DNA of 59,636 nt, taken from contig JACMPQ010000093.1 in NCBI GenBank assembly GCA_014377425.1, forward strand, positions 1 to 59,636, written 5' to 3'. The DNA comes from Microbacteriaceae bacterium. GTDB lineage: Bacteria > Actinomycetota > Actinomycetes > Actinomycetales > Microbacteriaceae. Made by a program: the position numbers and the translations under genes. Every line of letters starts with the position of its first letter. Position 1 is the stretch's first letter. The notes below the pieces were generated by a model that saw only the letters and a program-made list of their open reading frames with translations, ran no database searches and was not told the DNA's origin. Shown piece after piece: positions 16,435 through 26,567 of this stretch.

Positions 16435-17727
16435 TTGCTGAACATCAGCCTGGTTGATGGCCCATTGCTGGGGGGGATCTACCTCGCGGCGTTGGGGTTC
16501 ACCGCAATCCTCCTCGTTGTAGCCTGTTGGCCGGTTTCAGCGAACCGCACCGAGGTTCGAGGTTGGGCGGGAACGCATCCGCTTTCTCGCATCGCGCGTG
16601 TCCTGCTCGTGATTGTTCTCGGCCTCGGTGCTGGCTTTGCTCTGGTCTGGTTCTTGGGCGACCAACTCGACCTCTTCGACCTGCAGTTCACCTACTCGAC
16701 ACGACTCTGGGTGGCGTGTGCTGTGGCCGTATTGGCGCTGGGCGGGCTGAGCTTCGTACATTCCCGGCGCTGGGTGAAGGTGGTTGCCTGCATTTCGGTG
16801 CTCACGAGCATTTTGGCTGCAGCCGGCGGTATCAATGCCGAGTTTGGGCAGTACACCACCGTGCGCTCGGCTCTGGGGATTTCCTCTTACGAGAAACTCG
16901 ACGTTGCCAGGGAAGCGTTCCCGACATCCGAAACGGGCACGGTGGGGACGGTCATCATTCCGGCAACGGTGTCCGGGTTTGCCGCCCGACGCGCTGTGGT
17001 TTACCTACCCGCAGCGGCGAGAAGTAGCCATCCGCCGAAGCTACCGGTAATCGTTATGCTCTCGGGCCAACCCGGAAGCCCGCAGGTGCCATTCACCGCC
17101 GGCCGACTGTTGTCGATCCTCGACCCGTACGCGGTAAAGCATCACGGCATTGCGCCGATTGTCGTGATTCCCGATCAACTTGGCTCCCCGAACAACAATC
17201 CGATGTGCGTCGATTCCTCGCTGGGTAACTCGGCCACCTATCTCACCGTTGACGTGCCGAACTGGATCAAAAGCCAGTTCTCGGTAGCCAGCTCCCCGTC
17301 GGCCTGGACAATCGCCGGATTTTCCCAGGGTGGAACCTGCTCAATCCAACTCGCCGCGGCGCATCCGACCATCTTTGGCAACGCTCTGGTTGTGTCCGGC
17401 GAACTCGCCCCGCACATTGGGTCGGTGGCAAACACTATTAAGCGGGGGTTTGGCGGTAGCGCCGCCGCCCATGCTGCCTCGGCGCCGAAGGCCATCATGA
17501 CTGCCAACGCACCCTATAAATCCCTCATGGTCTTCTTCGCGGCTGGCTCCAATGATCCGCGGTATTTGGCCACTGCACGCGAGCTTGCAGCAGTGGCGAA
17601 GGAATCCGGTATTCGTACGCGACTCATTGTTTCTCCCGGTACCGGCCACGATTGGCACACGGTTCACTATGCTTGGGCGGCGGCGTTTGCCACCATTCTT
17701 GCCCGAGGCGGCTTACCCACCCCATGA
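16435..17727 (+). CDS. Membrane-anchored alpha/beta-hydrolase (putative esterase)
   Basis: About 430 residues. The first 135 contain four membrane helices. The rest is an extracytoplasmic alpha/beta-hydrolase with nucleophile Ser297 in AGFSQGG, a probable acid in AAGSNDPR and a catalytic-type His in GTGHDWH. The fold resembles the putative-esterase/antigen-85 group. The start is weak: TTG at 16435 has no clear Shine-Dalgarno, and a start further in would remove part of helix 1. The following MprF-like gene overlaps by 4 nt, so the two proteins are probably co-translated and may act together on membrane lipids. Substrate unknown. Confidence 0.75.
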   Translation: MLNISLVDGPLLGGIYLAALGFTAILLVVACWPVSANRTEVRGWAGTHPLSRIARVLLVIVLGLGAGFALVWFLGDQLDLFDLQFTYSTRLWVACAVAVLALGGLSFVHSRRWVKVVACISVLTSILAAAGGINAEFGQYTTVRSALGISSYEKLDVAREAFPTSETGTVGTVIIPATVSGFAARRAVVYLPAAARSSHPPKLPVIVMLSGQPGSPQVPFTAGRLLSILDPYAVKHHGIAPIVVIPDQLGSPNNNPMCVDSSLGNSATYLTVDVPNWIKSQFSVASSPSAWTIAGFSQGGTCSIQLAAAHPTIFGNALVVSGELAPHIGSVANTIKRGFGGSAAAHAASAPKAIMTANAPYKSLMVFFAAGSNDPRYLATARELAAVAKESGIRTRLIVSPGTGHDWHTVHYAWAAAFATILARGGLPTP

Positions 17728-20411
17728 CCGGAATTCTCCTTCGTTTCGCTCGTCGCCAACCCTTCTCCTCTGCCTTCGCGCTGCTGTTGGCGGTATTTGC
17801 CGCGTTCAACAATCCCGTCTTCGGGCCGAGCCGACAAATCCGGCAACTGTTCGGTGGTGGCTTCGAGTCGGTGGTCGACAACCGGCACTTTTGGGCGCCG
17901 ATCACCTCGGCGTTTCTCACTGACAACGGTGCGGAGCTTCTCGTGGCCGTGCCGGTCGCCCTGGTGGTTCTCGGCTTCGCCGAACGGTTGATGGGTACCC
18001 GCCGTACCATCTTTGCTTTCTTCGTGACCGCGGTCACCGGTGCCGGTTTGGGCCTCCTGCTGCAGGCCCTCGGTGTCGCAAATGGGGAGTTGTGGGCGCG
18101 GGGCGTAAGTGAACTCGACGCACTGGACTCCTTCACCCCGGTGGCCGGATGCATCATGGCGGCGAGTGCGTTCGCTGGCCCGCTCTGGAGCAGACGCCTG
18201 CGCGTGCTGACATTTTCGACCACGATCGTCTTCGTGCTGTTCTCCGGTCAGCCGTCGGACATTTATCGCCTGATTGCGGCGCTCAGCGGGCTCGTTATTG
18301 GAGTGCTGTTTCGCCCGGATCCGATCAACCTCACCTGGAGACGGAGTTCCCACCACGAGGGGCGGGCTCTTCTAGCCGCAATCTCTGGGGTTGCCGCGAT
18401 CGGGCCGGTTATCACGATGTTCTCAGGGGGCCGATTCGGAATCTTGGCTCCGCTCGGGCTGCTCCTCACGCAAGAGGTTCCCTACGCCGCGGACGTTGTT
18501 GACCGGTGCAGCGTGGGCAACGTCACCCGACAGTGCCTACACGAACTCACCCTGGCCCGCATCGATGGACTCGGCCCGGTTCTGGTCACGTTGCTCCCCA
18601 TGGTGGGGTTGTTGATTGCCGCATTCGGGATGGCGCGTGGCCGACGCTTTGGCGCGTGGCTATCGATCGTGCTCAACACTGCCCTCTCGCTGATTGCGGG
18701 CTGGTACTACGGGCTCGTTCCCATCATTGGCCAGGCATTTGTCTGGCGCTTTCGCAGCAGTCACTACTGGGAAGTGGCCCTCGTCCTCATTGTGTCGATT
18801 TTGGTGCCTCTGGTACTGGCGATACTGATCGCCGCCAACCTGCATCGCTTCACTGTGGTCGGATCGGCGGGTGCTCGAAAACGCTTTATCGTTACAACCG
18901 TGACGAGCTTCGTGGTCATCGCGTCGCTCTACGTCGGGGTGGGATGGTTGTTGCGAGACGGTTTCCGCCCGCACGTCAGCTTTCTCGACATCGTGACGGA
19001 TGTTCCCGAGCGATTCATCCCGATCGGGTTCCTCCGCGGTGAGCTACTCTCGTTTTTGCCAACGCGGTGGGATTCGGCACTGCTTTACCAATGGGTCGGA
19101 CCGGTATTTTGGTGCATAGTGATCGCGGCCGCCATCAAATGCATGCGGAGTTCCTCCCTGGGTCTCGATTCTGGCCAAGGTACGGCCTTGAAAGCCATCT
19201 TGGCGCGCGGGGGCGGCGGATCACTGTCGTACATGGCCACCTGGGAGGGCAATAGCCTTTGGTTTACGCGATCCCGTACCGTCGTCGTTGCCTATCGAGT
19301 GGTGGGCGGCGTGGCCATCACGACCACGGAGCCCATTGGCCCCCCGGAGGAAATCCCTGCCGCGATCGCCGAATTTGCCGTGATGTGCGACGACCACGGG
19401 TGGGTGCCTGTTTTTTACAGCTATCACGAAAACTGGCAGCCCCTGTTTGCCCAGATGGGGTGGCAGTCAATGCGCATTGCCGAGGAAACCGTGCTGCGCC
19501 CGCGCAGTTGGGACACCTCGGGTAAAAAGTGGCAGGACATTCGTTCCTCAATTAGTCGAGCCGACCGTGCGGGGGTTCACGCCGAATGGACGAGCTATCG
19601 TGCGCTCACTCCCTCCATGGCCGGGCAAATTGCCGAAATCTCGGAACAGTGGGTGAAGGAGAAGGAACTCCCGGAACTCGAATTCACCCTTGGCGGGTTG
19701 GAAGAGTTGCGCGACCCCGCGGTGCGGCTGATGTTGGCCATCGACGGTGGTGACCGCGTGCAGGCAGTAACAAGTTGGCTGCCGAGTTACCGGAGCGGCA
19801 CGATCGTCGGCTGGACATTGGACTTCATGCGCCGCCGCCCGGAAAGCATGAACGGGGTGATGGAGTTCGTCATCGCCAAGACCGCGCAGGCCATGGCCGA
19901 AAATCCGGCGATCGAATTTCTCAGCCTCTCCGCCGCGCCGCTTGCTCCGCCCGCCGGTGCGGCCGGGGAGGAACGCGCGGGTTCGCTGGCTGCGCGACTG
20001 CTCGACTTCATGGGTCGAACGCTGGAGCCCGTGTATGGCTTTCGTTCCCTCCTGAACTTCAAACGCAAATTTCAGCCGGAATTCCAGCCTCTCTTTATGG
20101 CCTTCCCCGACCCTGTCGCGCTCCCAGCCATCGGACTGGCCCTGGCCCGGGCGTACCTGCCGACCATGACCTGGCGCGAAACGCTCTCCTTTGTGCGCGG
20201 CCTCGGGGGACCCGCTCCGGTGAAGTCGACTCCCCGAGGGCGATCGAAGACGCCACCTCCCCCCGCTGCTCTGGCTGTCGACAGTGATCCGGTCAGCATC
20301 GCGCCGGTCGACACCGCTCCGGTCAGACGCGCACAGATCGGTAGCGCGCCGGTCGAGCCCGCCCGCTCAACACGCGCCAGATTGCCCAAGCCCCGGCCCT
20401 CCGGCGGTTAA
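17724..20411 (+). CDS. MprF-like protein: rhomboid-like membrane domain + DUF2156 (lysyl-lipid synthase-type) domain
   Basis: 895 residues starting at an ATGA overlap with the esterase gene. The N-terminal part (about 1-200) resembles a rhomboid-type membrane bundle. More helices continue to about residue 480. The C-terminal part (about 500-800) is a DUF2156/GNAT-like domain with [13 protein letters not shown] and [10 protein letters not shown]. Family members transfer amino acids from tRNA to lipids and flip them, changing surface charge. Which lipid or amino acid is used here cannot be told. The last 60 residues are proline- and arginine-rich, partly from a 15-bp repeat. Aminoacyl-lipid synthesis is inferred from family. 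Confidence 0.78.
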   Translation: MTGILLRFARRQPFSSAFALLLAVFAAFNNPVFGPSRQIRQLFGGGFESVVDNRHFWAPITSAFLTDNGAELLVAVPVALVVLGFAERLMGTRRTIFAFFVTAVTGAGLGLLLQALGVANGELWARGVSELDALDSFTPVAGCIMAASAFAGPLWSRRLRVLTFSTTIVFVLFSGQPSDIYRLIAALSGLVIGVLFRPDPINLTWRRSSHHEGRALLAAISGVAAIGPVITMFSGGRFGILAPLGLLLTQEVPYAADVVDRCSVGNVTRQCLHELTLARIDGLGPVLVTLLPMVGLLIAAFGMARGRRFGAWLSIVLNTALSLIAGWYYGLVPIIGQAFVWRFRSSHYWEVALVLIVSILVPLVLAILIAANLHRFTVVGSAGARKRFIVTTVTSFVVIASLYVGVGWLLRDGFRPHVSFLDIVTDVPERFIPIGFLRGELLSFLPTRWDSALLYQWVGPVFWCIVIAAAIKCMRSSSLGLDSGQGTALKAILARGGGGSLSYMATWEGNSLWFTRSRTVVVAYRVVGGVAITTTEPIGPPEEIPAAIAEFAVMCDDHGWVPVFYSYHENWQPLFAQMGWQSMRIAEETVLRPRSWDTSGKKWQDIRSSISRADRAGVHAEWTSYRALTPSMAGQIAEISEQWVKEKELPELEFTLGGLEELRDPAVRLMLAIDGGDRVQAVTSWLPSYRSGTIVGWTLDFMRRRPESMNGVMEFVIAKTAQAMAENPAIEFLSLSAAPLAPPAGAAGEERAGSLAARLLDFMGRTLEPVYGFRSLLNFKRKFQPEFQPLFMAFPDPVALPAIGLALARAYLPTMTWRETLSFVRGLGGPAPVKSTPRGRSKTPPPPAALAVDSDPVSIAPVDTAPVRRAQIGSAPVEPARSTRARLPKPRPSGG
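20283..20357. repeat. 15-bp in-frame tandem repeat at the end of the MprF-like gene
   Basis: Five degenerate 15-bp units (20283-20297, 20298-20312, 20313-20327, 20328-20342, 20343-20357) share a core like gcgccggtcgac. They encode a low-complexity tail with SIAPV, TAPV and SAPV. Confidence 0.6.
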
Positions 20412-20414
20412 GCT
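20409..20414 (+). promoter_or_regulatory. -10 element for leaderless purE
   Basis: TAAGCT, 7 nt before the ATG at 20422. Its first three bases are the TAA stop codon of the MprF-like gene. Confidence 0.5.
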
Positions 20415-20421
20415 GGTGAGC

Positions 20422-20928
20422 ATGCCTACGCCCGCTGAACCTCCGCTTGTTGCCGTCGTGATGGGATCGGATTCGGATTGGCCGGTGATGAAAGCCGCCT
20501 ATTCCGCCTTGAAAGAATTCGGGGTCGCCGTTGAGGTTGAGGTACTTTCGGCCCACCGCACGCCCGATCGCATGATCGCGTTCGGTCGCGCTGCGGCCGA
20601 GCGGGGGGTGCGCGTGATCATCGCCGGTGCCGGCGGGGCAGCTCATCTGCCGGGCATGCTGGCGTCGGTGACAACTCTTCCCGTGATCGGTGTGCCCGTA
20701 CCGCTGGCCACTCTCGACGGGCTCGACTCGCTTCTCTCGATTGTTCAGATGCCGGCGGGAATACCGGTGGCAACCGTGTCAATCGGGGGTGCCAGAAACG
20801 CCGGACTGCTGGCGCTTCGCATTCTCGGCAGCACCGACGAGCGGTTATCCCTCAAATTGGTGGAGTTCGCAAAAAACCTCGAAACCGTGGTGGCCGAGAA
20901 GAACGCCACGCTATTGGCGTCGCTGTAG
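20422..20928 (+). CDS. purE: 5-(carboxyamino)imidazole ribonucleotide mutase
   Basis: 168 residues, the usual class I PurE length. It shows the signature [12 protein letters not shown], then SAHRTPDRM and [11 protein letters not shown], covering the substrate-binding site. It converts N5-CAIR to CAIR, directly following PurK. The ATG at 20422 is backed by the conserved N-terminus and the -10 TAAGCT. The LCP gene begins 13 bp after its stop. Confidence 0.95.
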   Translation: MPTPAEPPLVAVVMGSDSDWPVMKAAYSALKEFGVAVEVEVLSAHRTPDRMIAFGRAAAERGVRVIIAGAGGAAHLPGMLASVTTLPVIGVPVPLATLDGLDSLLSIVQMPAGIPVATVSIGGARNAGLLALRILGSTDERLSLKLVEFAKNLETVVAEKNATLLASL

Positions 20929-20941
20929 CCGGCGAGCAACC

Positions 20942-22300
20942 ATGACCTCTTCCGCTGGTGCCGATCGGGAAACCTTTGCCAACCCCGTGCGCTTTCCCGA
21001 TTTGCGGGCACCTGCGCTCATGTCGCGGCGTGGTTGGTGGCTGGTCGTTCTCAACCTGCTGATTCCCGGATCAGCTCAGCTCCTCGCCGGAAATCGCCGC
21101 CTCGGCAGATTCGGTGTGGTTGTCACTTTTTCGTTCTGGGCACTGGGGATCATTGCGGCAACCACGGCGGCCGTCTCCCGCCCGATCGTGGTGAGTCTCC
21201 TCGCGAACGTGGTAACCCTCTCGGTCTTGCAGGGTGTGCTGGTTTTTTTGATTGTGGTCTGGACGCTCTTGACCATCGACACCCTCCGCCTCGTGCAACT
21301 GGTGCGTATCCCGATTCGGATGCGGGCGATCACCGCAGGGCTCGCGATTGTTGCCTTAGCGGCAACGACGATGAGCGCGGGCTATGGGGCCACGGTGGCC
21401 CAAGTGGGCCGCGAAACGCTTCAGCAATTGTTCTCGGGTGGGCACTATCGTGAGCCCACGGCCGGGAGATACAACATCCTTCTCCTCGGCGGGGATGCCG
21501 GCCCCGACCGTCAGGGCCTGCGCCCCGACAGTATCTCGGTGTTGAGCGTCGACGCGACTACCGGTGCGACCGCCATTATCGGCATTCCCCGAAACTTCGA
21601 GCGCGCCACCTTTGCCAAGGGCTCTGCCCTCTTCGGCCCGTTTCCCCGCGGCTACAACTGCGGCGACGAGTGCCTCATCAACTACCTGTACACCTATGCG
21701 CAAGAGCATCCGGACCTGTACCCGGAGTCAACCGCGGCGGGCAGCGACCCCGGAATCGAAGCCACCCGTGATGCCGTCTCCGGAGTTACCGGGCTCGTCC
21801 TGCACTACTTTGTGCTGGTCGACATGCAGGGTTTTGCGCAGCTGATCGATTCCCTCGGAGGCATTACCGTAACCGTGCCCAACCGGATCGCAATCGCTCC
21901 GATTACCGCTCGAAAGCCGTACTTTTGGCTGAACGCGGGCTCCCAGCGCATGACCGGTGCCACGGCGCTGTGGTACGCCCGCTCCCGCTACAACACCACG
22001 GATTACGAACGGATGGCCCGCCAGCGCCAGGTTCAGGAGGCGATGCTCACCGAGTTCGCTCCGGCAAACGTTCTCGGCAAATTTCAGGATGTTGCCAAGG
22101 CTGGCGCGCAGGTGGTTAAAACCGATGTGCCTTCCGCGATGCTGTCGCAGTTCATCGATTTGGCTGCCAAGGCGAAGACGCAGCCGATGACGCGACTGGA
22201 GTTGGTGCCCGGGGTCGTTGACACCGTGTATCCGAAGTACCCGGTCATTCATGCCCTCGTGCAAAGGGCGATCGGGGCTGACGGCAGCGCAAATCATTGA
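20942..22300 (+). CDS. LytR-CpsA-Psr (LCP) family glycopolymer transferase
   Basis: 452 residues. An N-terminal cytoplasmic/membrane part holds about three hydrophobic helices (30-150), and an extracytoplasmic LCP domain follows (about 175-390). The domain has the active-site arginine/aspartate motif RPDSISVLSVD, IGIPRNFE and the late ALWYARSRYNTTDYER segment. LCP proteins move teichoic acids or other polymers from a polyprenyl carrier onto peptidoglycan. Beside an extensive glycopolymer locus, this is the best candidate for final attachment. An LCP gene also sits near rmlD in M. tuberculosis (Rv3267). Its 3' end runs into a hexanucleotide repeat. Confidence 0.9.
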   Translation: MTSSAGADRETFANPVRFPDLRAPALMSRRGWWLVVLNLLIPGSAQLLAGNRRLGRFGVVVTFSFWALGIIAATTAAVSRPIVVSLLANVVTLSVLQGVLVFLIVVWTLLTIDTLRLVQLVRIPIRMRAITAGLAIVALAATTMSAGYGATVAQVGRETLQQLFSGGHYREPTAGRYNILLLGGDAGPDRQGLRPDSISVLSVDATTGATAIIGIPRNFERATFAKGSALFGPFPRGYNCGDECLINYLYTYAQEHPDLYPESTAAGSDPGIEATRDAVSGVTGLVLHYFVLVDMQGFAQLIDSLGGITVTVPNRIAIAPITARKPYFWLNAGSQRMTGATALWYARSRYNTTDYERMARQRQVQEAMLTEFAPANVLGKFQDVAKAGAQVVKTDVPSAMLSQFIDLAAKAKTQPMTRLELVPGVVDTVYPKYPVIHALVQRAIGADGSANH

Positions 22301-22302
22301 CT

Positions 22303-22346
<44 letters not shown>

Positions 22347-22438
22347 AAGCCAAGCCGAAGCGGCAAACGCGAGCCGTAGACCGCGACAGCAACGGGCGAC
22401 GACGACGCGCAAGGCGGTGGCAGCGCCCCTCAGGGCGG

Positions 22439-23572
22439 CTACAGGTCGGCGTGTAGCTGCCAGATTTGGCGGGCCGAGTCTTGCCAGCTGAAGGCGCTGG
22501 CGCGATCGCGCCCGGTCACGCTCATTTGGGCAGCTTTTCGGGGATCACCCACCACCGTGGCGATGGCGGTGGCGAGTCGTTCGGCGTAGCTGTCGGGTTC
22601 GGAGGAATCAACGACCACCCCGGCGTCGGCGGCCACCTCGACAACGGATGCCGCATCGGAGTGCACTACCGGCGTGCCGGCGGCGAAGGCCTCCAGCAGC
22701 GTGAGGGTGAACCCCTCGGCAACGCTTGCGACCACGAACACGCTCGCGCGCGAAATCACCACGGCAAGATCGGCGTCGCTAAGAGCACCGAGAGTGCGCA
22801 CCCGGTCGATCGCGACGCCCGCGTCACGGGCCACTTCGGCGACTGATCTCGTCGGGGTATCGGGGGAACCGATGAGCAGAAGTGGCAGCCCTGCATCATC
22901 GCGGGCACTCAAAGACTGAATGAGTGGTTCAAGCCCGCGATGGGGCATCAGGCTCCCGGAGGCGAGCACATACCGCTGTGGAAGTTGCAGCTGAACGGCC
23001 CGAAGCTCGGCGTCCACCGGCAGGGCCAACTTGGTGCTAACCGCGCTGGGGATCACCCGAATTCGTTCGCCGAAGTCAAACACCTCAGCGAGGCTCTGTG
23101 CCACGCTGTGGGTCGGAACGATCACCGCGTCGGCGTAACGAAACGCCCGTTTGAGCATGGCCCGCTGCCAGTTGAGTTGGCGCGGTGCGAGGGCGTCGGG
23201 GTGGGTGTGGGCGATGGCATCGTGAACCGTGACGATTGACTGCTGTCCCACCGCGGTGTCCCGGTCGTGGCGCGAGAGCGGGGCGAGCAGGCTCGGGGCG
23301 TGAATCATCCCGCCACCCGGCAGATGGGTAAAGCCGTGCTGCCAGGCAAGCTGCAATTCCCTCCGGGCAAGGCCGCTGCGGTAGAGGCCGGTCAGGCCGG
23401 GGAGCAGTCGGGTGACCGTCTCGATCTCCTGCGGCGAAACGGCCGAAATGATCCCGCTCACCTGACAACCCACCGGGGCTGTGCGGATGAGCTCGCGGGT
23501 CAGTTCCTCGCTGTACCGACCCTGAGCGCCGGAGATGACCACGTCGTCGACGATCACCCTCAGCGTGGTCAT
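22439..23572 (-). CDS. GT4-type glycosyltransferase (GT-B fold)
   Basis: 377 residues with a C-terminal GT4 pattern: ASGSLMPHRGLEPL, GALSDADLAVVISRA and the late sugar-nucleotide motif EGFTLTLLEAFAAGTPVV. The start at 23572 leaves 2 bp after the rmlD stop, so the pair is translationally linked. Next to rmlD and rmlB, a rhamnosyl- or other deoxysugar transferase role is likely but inferred. Upstream extensions of the frame overlap rmlD and are rejected. Confidence 0.87.
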   Translation of the reverse strand: MTTLRVIVDDVVISGAQGRYSEELTRELIRTAPVGCQVSGIISAVSPQEIETVTRLLPGLTGLYRSGLARRELQLAWQHGFTHLPGGGMIHAPSLLAPLSRHDRDTAVGQQSIVTVHDAIAHTHPDALAPRQLNWQRAMLKRAFRYADAVIVPTHSVAQSLAEVFDFGERIRVIPSAVSTKLALPVDAELRAVQLQLPQRYVLASGSLMPHRGLEPLIQSLSARDDAGLPLLLIGSPDTPTRSVAEVARDAGVAIDRVRTLGALSDADLAVVISRASVFVVASVAEGFTLTLLEAFAAGTPVVHSDAASVVEVAADAGVVVDSSEPDSYAERLATAIATVVGDPRKAAQMSVTGRDRASAFSWQDSARQIWQLHADL

Positions 23573-23574
23573 CA

Positions 23575-24423
23575 CTACTGCTCCATAACTCCTTGGCCCA
23601 TGGCGTCGGCCAAAGCGGTGTCCCACGCGCGCATGGGCGCAAGCCCCGCGGTCTCCCACGCGGCAGTTCCCAAGACGGAATAGGCCGGGCGTGGCGCCGG
23701 TCGAACAAACATTGAACTGTCTGTCGGCCTGACCCTATCAGCGTCGAGACCGGCGTTACTGAAGATGGCTCGGGCGAAGTCGTACCAGCTCGCAGCTCCC
23801 GAATTGGTGCCGTGGTAGATGCCGAACGGTGCGCCACTGTCGAGTAAGAGAACGATGTGGGCGGCGAGATCGCGGGTCCAGGTGGGTTGGCCGATTTGAT
23901 CGGTAACTACCGTCACCTCGTCGCGCTGCGCCGCGACCCGCAGCATCGTTTTGCCGAAGTTGGGGCCGTGTGCACCGTACAACCAGGCCGTGCGCACGAT
24001 GTAGCTACGGGCACCATTGTGCGTGAGCACGAGCCGCTCCCCCTCCGCTTTGGTGCGCCCGTAGGCGGATACCGGGCTGTGCGGTGTGTCTTCCGGGTAG
24101 GGGGTGGTGGCGGTGCCGTCGAACACGTAATCGGTTGACACTTGCACGAGAATCGCTCCGACCTCGGCTGTCGCGATGGCGAGGTTGCCGGCGCCGGCTC
24201 CGTTCACTGCCCGGGCGGCACCTTCGTCGGTCTCGGCGTCGTCTACCTTCGTGTACGCGGCGGAATTGATCACCACTGAATGGCCAGCCACTGCGGCGCG
24301 TACGGAGTCTAGGTCGGTGACGTTGAGGTCTGCACGACCGAGCGCGGTGACATCCCGTCCGGAAAGGGCCACGGAAAGGTCGCGACCGAGCATGCCGTTC
24401 GCGCCGGTGATCAGGTATTTCAT
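23575..24423 (-). CDS. rmlD: dTDP-4-dehydrorhamnose reductase
   Basis: 282 residues. It has the NAD(P)-binding GANGMLGRDL at the N-terminus, STDYVFDG in the middle and YGRTKAEGE carrying the catalytic Tyr-x3-Lys. It performs the last step of dTDP-L-rhamnose synthesis. The ATG at 24423 matches the family start, with GTGAGG upstream on the minus strand. It lies between rmlB (59 bp upstream) and a GT4 gene (2 bp downstream) in one operon. rmlA and rmlC are on the other strand 5 kb away. Confidence 0.93.
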   Translation of the reverse strand: MKYLITGANGMLGRDLSVALSGRDVTALGRADLNVTDLDSVRAAVAGHSVVINSAAYTKVDDAETDEGAARAVNGAGAGNLAIATAEVGAILVQVSTDYVFDGTATTPYPEDTPHSPVSAYGRTKAEGERLVLTHNGARSYIVRTAWLYGAHGPNFGKTMLRVAAQRDEVTVVTDQIGQPTWTRDLAAHIVLLLDSGAPFGIYHGTNSGAASWYDFARAIFSNAGLDADRVRPTDSSMFVRPAPRPAYSVLGTAAWETAGLAPMRAWDTALADAMGQGVMEQ

Positions 24424-24482
24424 GGTGAGCCTCACTGGTTGGACGGAGAGCCGGGGCGGGTCGGAATTATTTGCGGGATACG

Positions 24483-25466
24483 CTACAGGGCGGCGCGGGC
24501 CTTCAGCGGTTCCCACCACTGGCGGTTGTCGCGGTACCACTGCACCACGTCGGCGAGTCCCTGTGCGAACGGCACCAACGGCTCGTAGCCCAGCTCGGTG
24601 CGAATTTTAGAAATGTCCACCGAGTAGCGCAGGTCGTGGCCGAGGCGATCCTGCACCTTATCGACATACGACCAGTCTTTGCCGGTGGCATCCAGCAGCA
24701 GCTGAGTAAGTTCGAGGTTGGTGAGCTCGGTACCGCCGCCGATGTTGTAAATTTCCCCGGCGCGGCCGCCGACCAGTACCATCGCGATTCCGCGGGTGTG
24801 GTCGTCGACGTGCAGCCAATCCCGGATGTTGTTGCCGGCGCCGTACAGCGGAACATGCGCGTCATCAATGAGGTTGGTAACAAACAGCGGGATGACCTTT
24901 TCGGGAAAGTGGTACGGACCATAGTTGTTGGAGCAGCGCGTGATCGCCACGTTGAGGCCGTGGGTGCGGTAGTAGCTGCGCGCGAGCAGATCGCTGCCGG
25001 CCTTGGAGGCCGAATACGGCGAGTTGGGCTCGAGCGGACGCTCCTCGTTCCAGGATCCCTCGGCAATGGAGCCGTAGACCTCGTCGGTGGACACGTGCAC
25101 GAAGCGCTTCAGTCCGCTGCGAAGCGCGGCATCCAGCAGCTTCTGCGTGCCCAGCACGTTGGTCTCAACAAAGATCGAGGCGTCGCGCACCGAGCGGTCA
25201 ACGTGAGATTCGGCGGCAAAGTGAACTACGGCGTCCACGGTCGGCAGCAGGGTGTCGAGCAGTTCGGAATTGCGGATGTCGCCGTGCACAAAGCTGTAAC
25301 GCGGCGATTCGGCTACCGGGGCAAGGTTCTCCAGGTTGCCGGAGTAGGTGATCGCGTCGAGCACCACGACCTCGGCGCCCTCGAGCCCCGGGTAGGCGTC
25401 TTCGAGGGTCCGACGCACGAAGTTTGAGCCGATGAAGCCGGCACCGCCGGTGACGAGGATTTTCAT
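24483..25466 (-). CDS. rmlB: dTDP-glucose 4,6-dehydratase
   Basis: 327 residues of the extended SDR family. Visible are VTGGAGFIGSNFVRR, the HFAAESHVDRS loop, STDEVYGS with the catalytic acid region, and YSASKAGSD with Tyr-x3-Lys. It converts dTDP-glucose to the 4-keto-6-deoxy sugar. AAGGAAACGG precedes the ATG at 25466 on the minus strand. All four rhamnose genes are present in the window, so a complete dTDP-L-rhamnose supply is encoded. Confidence 0.95.
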   Translation of the reverse strand: MKILVTGGAGFIGSNFVRRTLEDAYPGLEGAEVVVLDAITYSGNLENLAPVAESPRYSFVHGDIRNSELLDTLLPTVDAVVHFAAESHVDRSVRDASIFVETNVLGTQKLLDAALRSGLKRFVHVSTDEVYGSIAEGSWNEERPLEPNSPYSASKAGSDLLARSYYRTHGLNVAITRCSNNYGPYHFPEKVIPLFVTNLIDDAHVPLYGAGNNIRDWLHVDDHTRGIAMVLVGGRAGEIYNIGGGTELTNLELTQLLLDATGKDWSYVDKVQDRLGHDLRYSVDISKIRTELGYEPLVPFAQGLADVVQWYRDNRQWWEPLKARAAL

Positions 25467-25524
25467 AAAAGGTCCGTTTCCTTGTGGTCGTCGAACGCTG
25501 CCGACAGGTTTGCTCGGGAAGTGA

Positions 25525-26394
25525 TTAGTCGTGGAGGCGGTGGCGGATCACCGCGGAACGGATGCCCAAACTGAGGGTCAGGGCGAAGCGCACCGGAGCA
25601 AGGAGCGCCCCCGAGTACTTCTTGGCCAGGAATAGCCGTGCACTATCGTGGTGTGCCCGAATCATGGCCGCCGAATCGGTGCCGGTGGAGTGCGCGCCGG
25701 TGTGGGTTACCACCGCCTTCGGCTCGTACACGTTGCGGTAGTTTGCGAGCCCTAAGCGATACCCGAGGTCCACGTCTTCGAAGTACATGAAGAAGTCCGG
25801 GTCAAAACCGCCCACCGCGTCAAAGGCGGTGCGGCGTACCAGCAGGCAGGCACCGGAAAGCCAGCCGGCATCCCGAGAGCTGCTCGCGGCGGTCTGGTCG
25901 TTGCGGTAGGCCCGGCTCCAGGGATTCGACACCCAGAAGTTGGCAAACAGCGCGTGGCCAATACCGGTGCGAAGAGAAGGTACGGAACGCGCGCTGGGGT
26001 ACAGCTCGCCGGTGGCGGTGAGGATGGCCGGGCCCACCGCACCGATTCCGTGATCGCTGTCACCGCGAGAAACCAGCGTGGCGACAGAATCGGGGTGGAG
26101 CACGACGTCGGGATTGCTGATCAGCACCCAGTCGATCTCCGGCGCGAGGGTGGCAATTGCGGCATTCATTGCCCCGCCATAGCCGGAGTTTTTTGATTGT
26201 GGCAGGTAGCGAGCGCCCGCGGCCTCAGCCTCGGCGCGTACATTTGCCGCGGGCTTATTGTCGGCGACGGTGACCCCGACCGGCCCGTCGGCGGCAGCAG
26301 GGATGGAGGCTAGAAAACCCCCTAAGACCTCAGCGGAGCCATAACTAACCGTCACCACCGCAATGCGGGTGGGTGTTCGAAGCGGCGAAGACAT
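25525..26394 (-). CDS. GT2 glycosyltransferase, WbbL/rhamnosyltransferase-like
   Basis: 289 residues, GT-A fold. It has the N-terminal VVTVSYGSAEVL, the nucleotide-sugar metal motif region LISNPDVVL, and the acceptor region FFMYFEDVDLGYRLG typical of WbbL/GlfT1-like rhamnosyl- and galactofuranosyltransferases. Position upstream of rmlB and rmlD suggests it uses dTDP-rhamnose, as WbbL does beside rmlD in mycobacteria, where it starts the wall-linker unit. That assignment is inferred. A TACACT element lies 11 nt before the ATG, giving a very short leader. Confidence 0.82.
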   Translation of the reverse strand: MSSPLRTPTRIAVVTVSYGSAEVLGGFLASIPAAADGPVGVTVADNKPAANVRAEAEAAGARYLPQSKNSGYGGAMNAAIATLAPEIDWVLISNPDVVLHPDSVATLVSRGDSDHGIGAVGPAILTATGELYPSARSVPSLRTGIGHALFANFWVSNPWSRAYRNDQTAASSSRDAGWLSGACLLVRRTAFDAVGGFDPDFFMYFEDVDLGYRLGLANYRNVYEPKAVVTHTGAHSTGTDSAAMIRAHHDSARLFLAKKYSGALLAPVRFALTLSLGIRSAVIRHRLHD

Positions 26395-26567
26395 AGGAAT
26401 TCTTTAGTGTAGCTGGCAGGAGACATCCGGCTGTTTGTGGGCACGGGCGGGTGTCGATTCATGGCGGGCGAGAAACTTTTGATTATTTCTCGTTTTTGTT
26501 GTGATTTTGGCCCTTGAACGTGTTACGTTTTTTCCTCAGGTAGTAATTGATCTTGGGGGAGATCCAA

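Noticed and set aside
16410-16439. Perfect TTGACA considered as the esterase promoter
   Set aside because: No acceptable -10 lies 16-18 nt downstream, and the start codon would be inside the promoter.
24471-25427. 318-codon plus-strand frame opposite rmlB
   Set aside because: Antisense shadow of rmlB; no independent signals.
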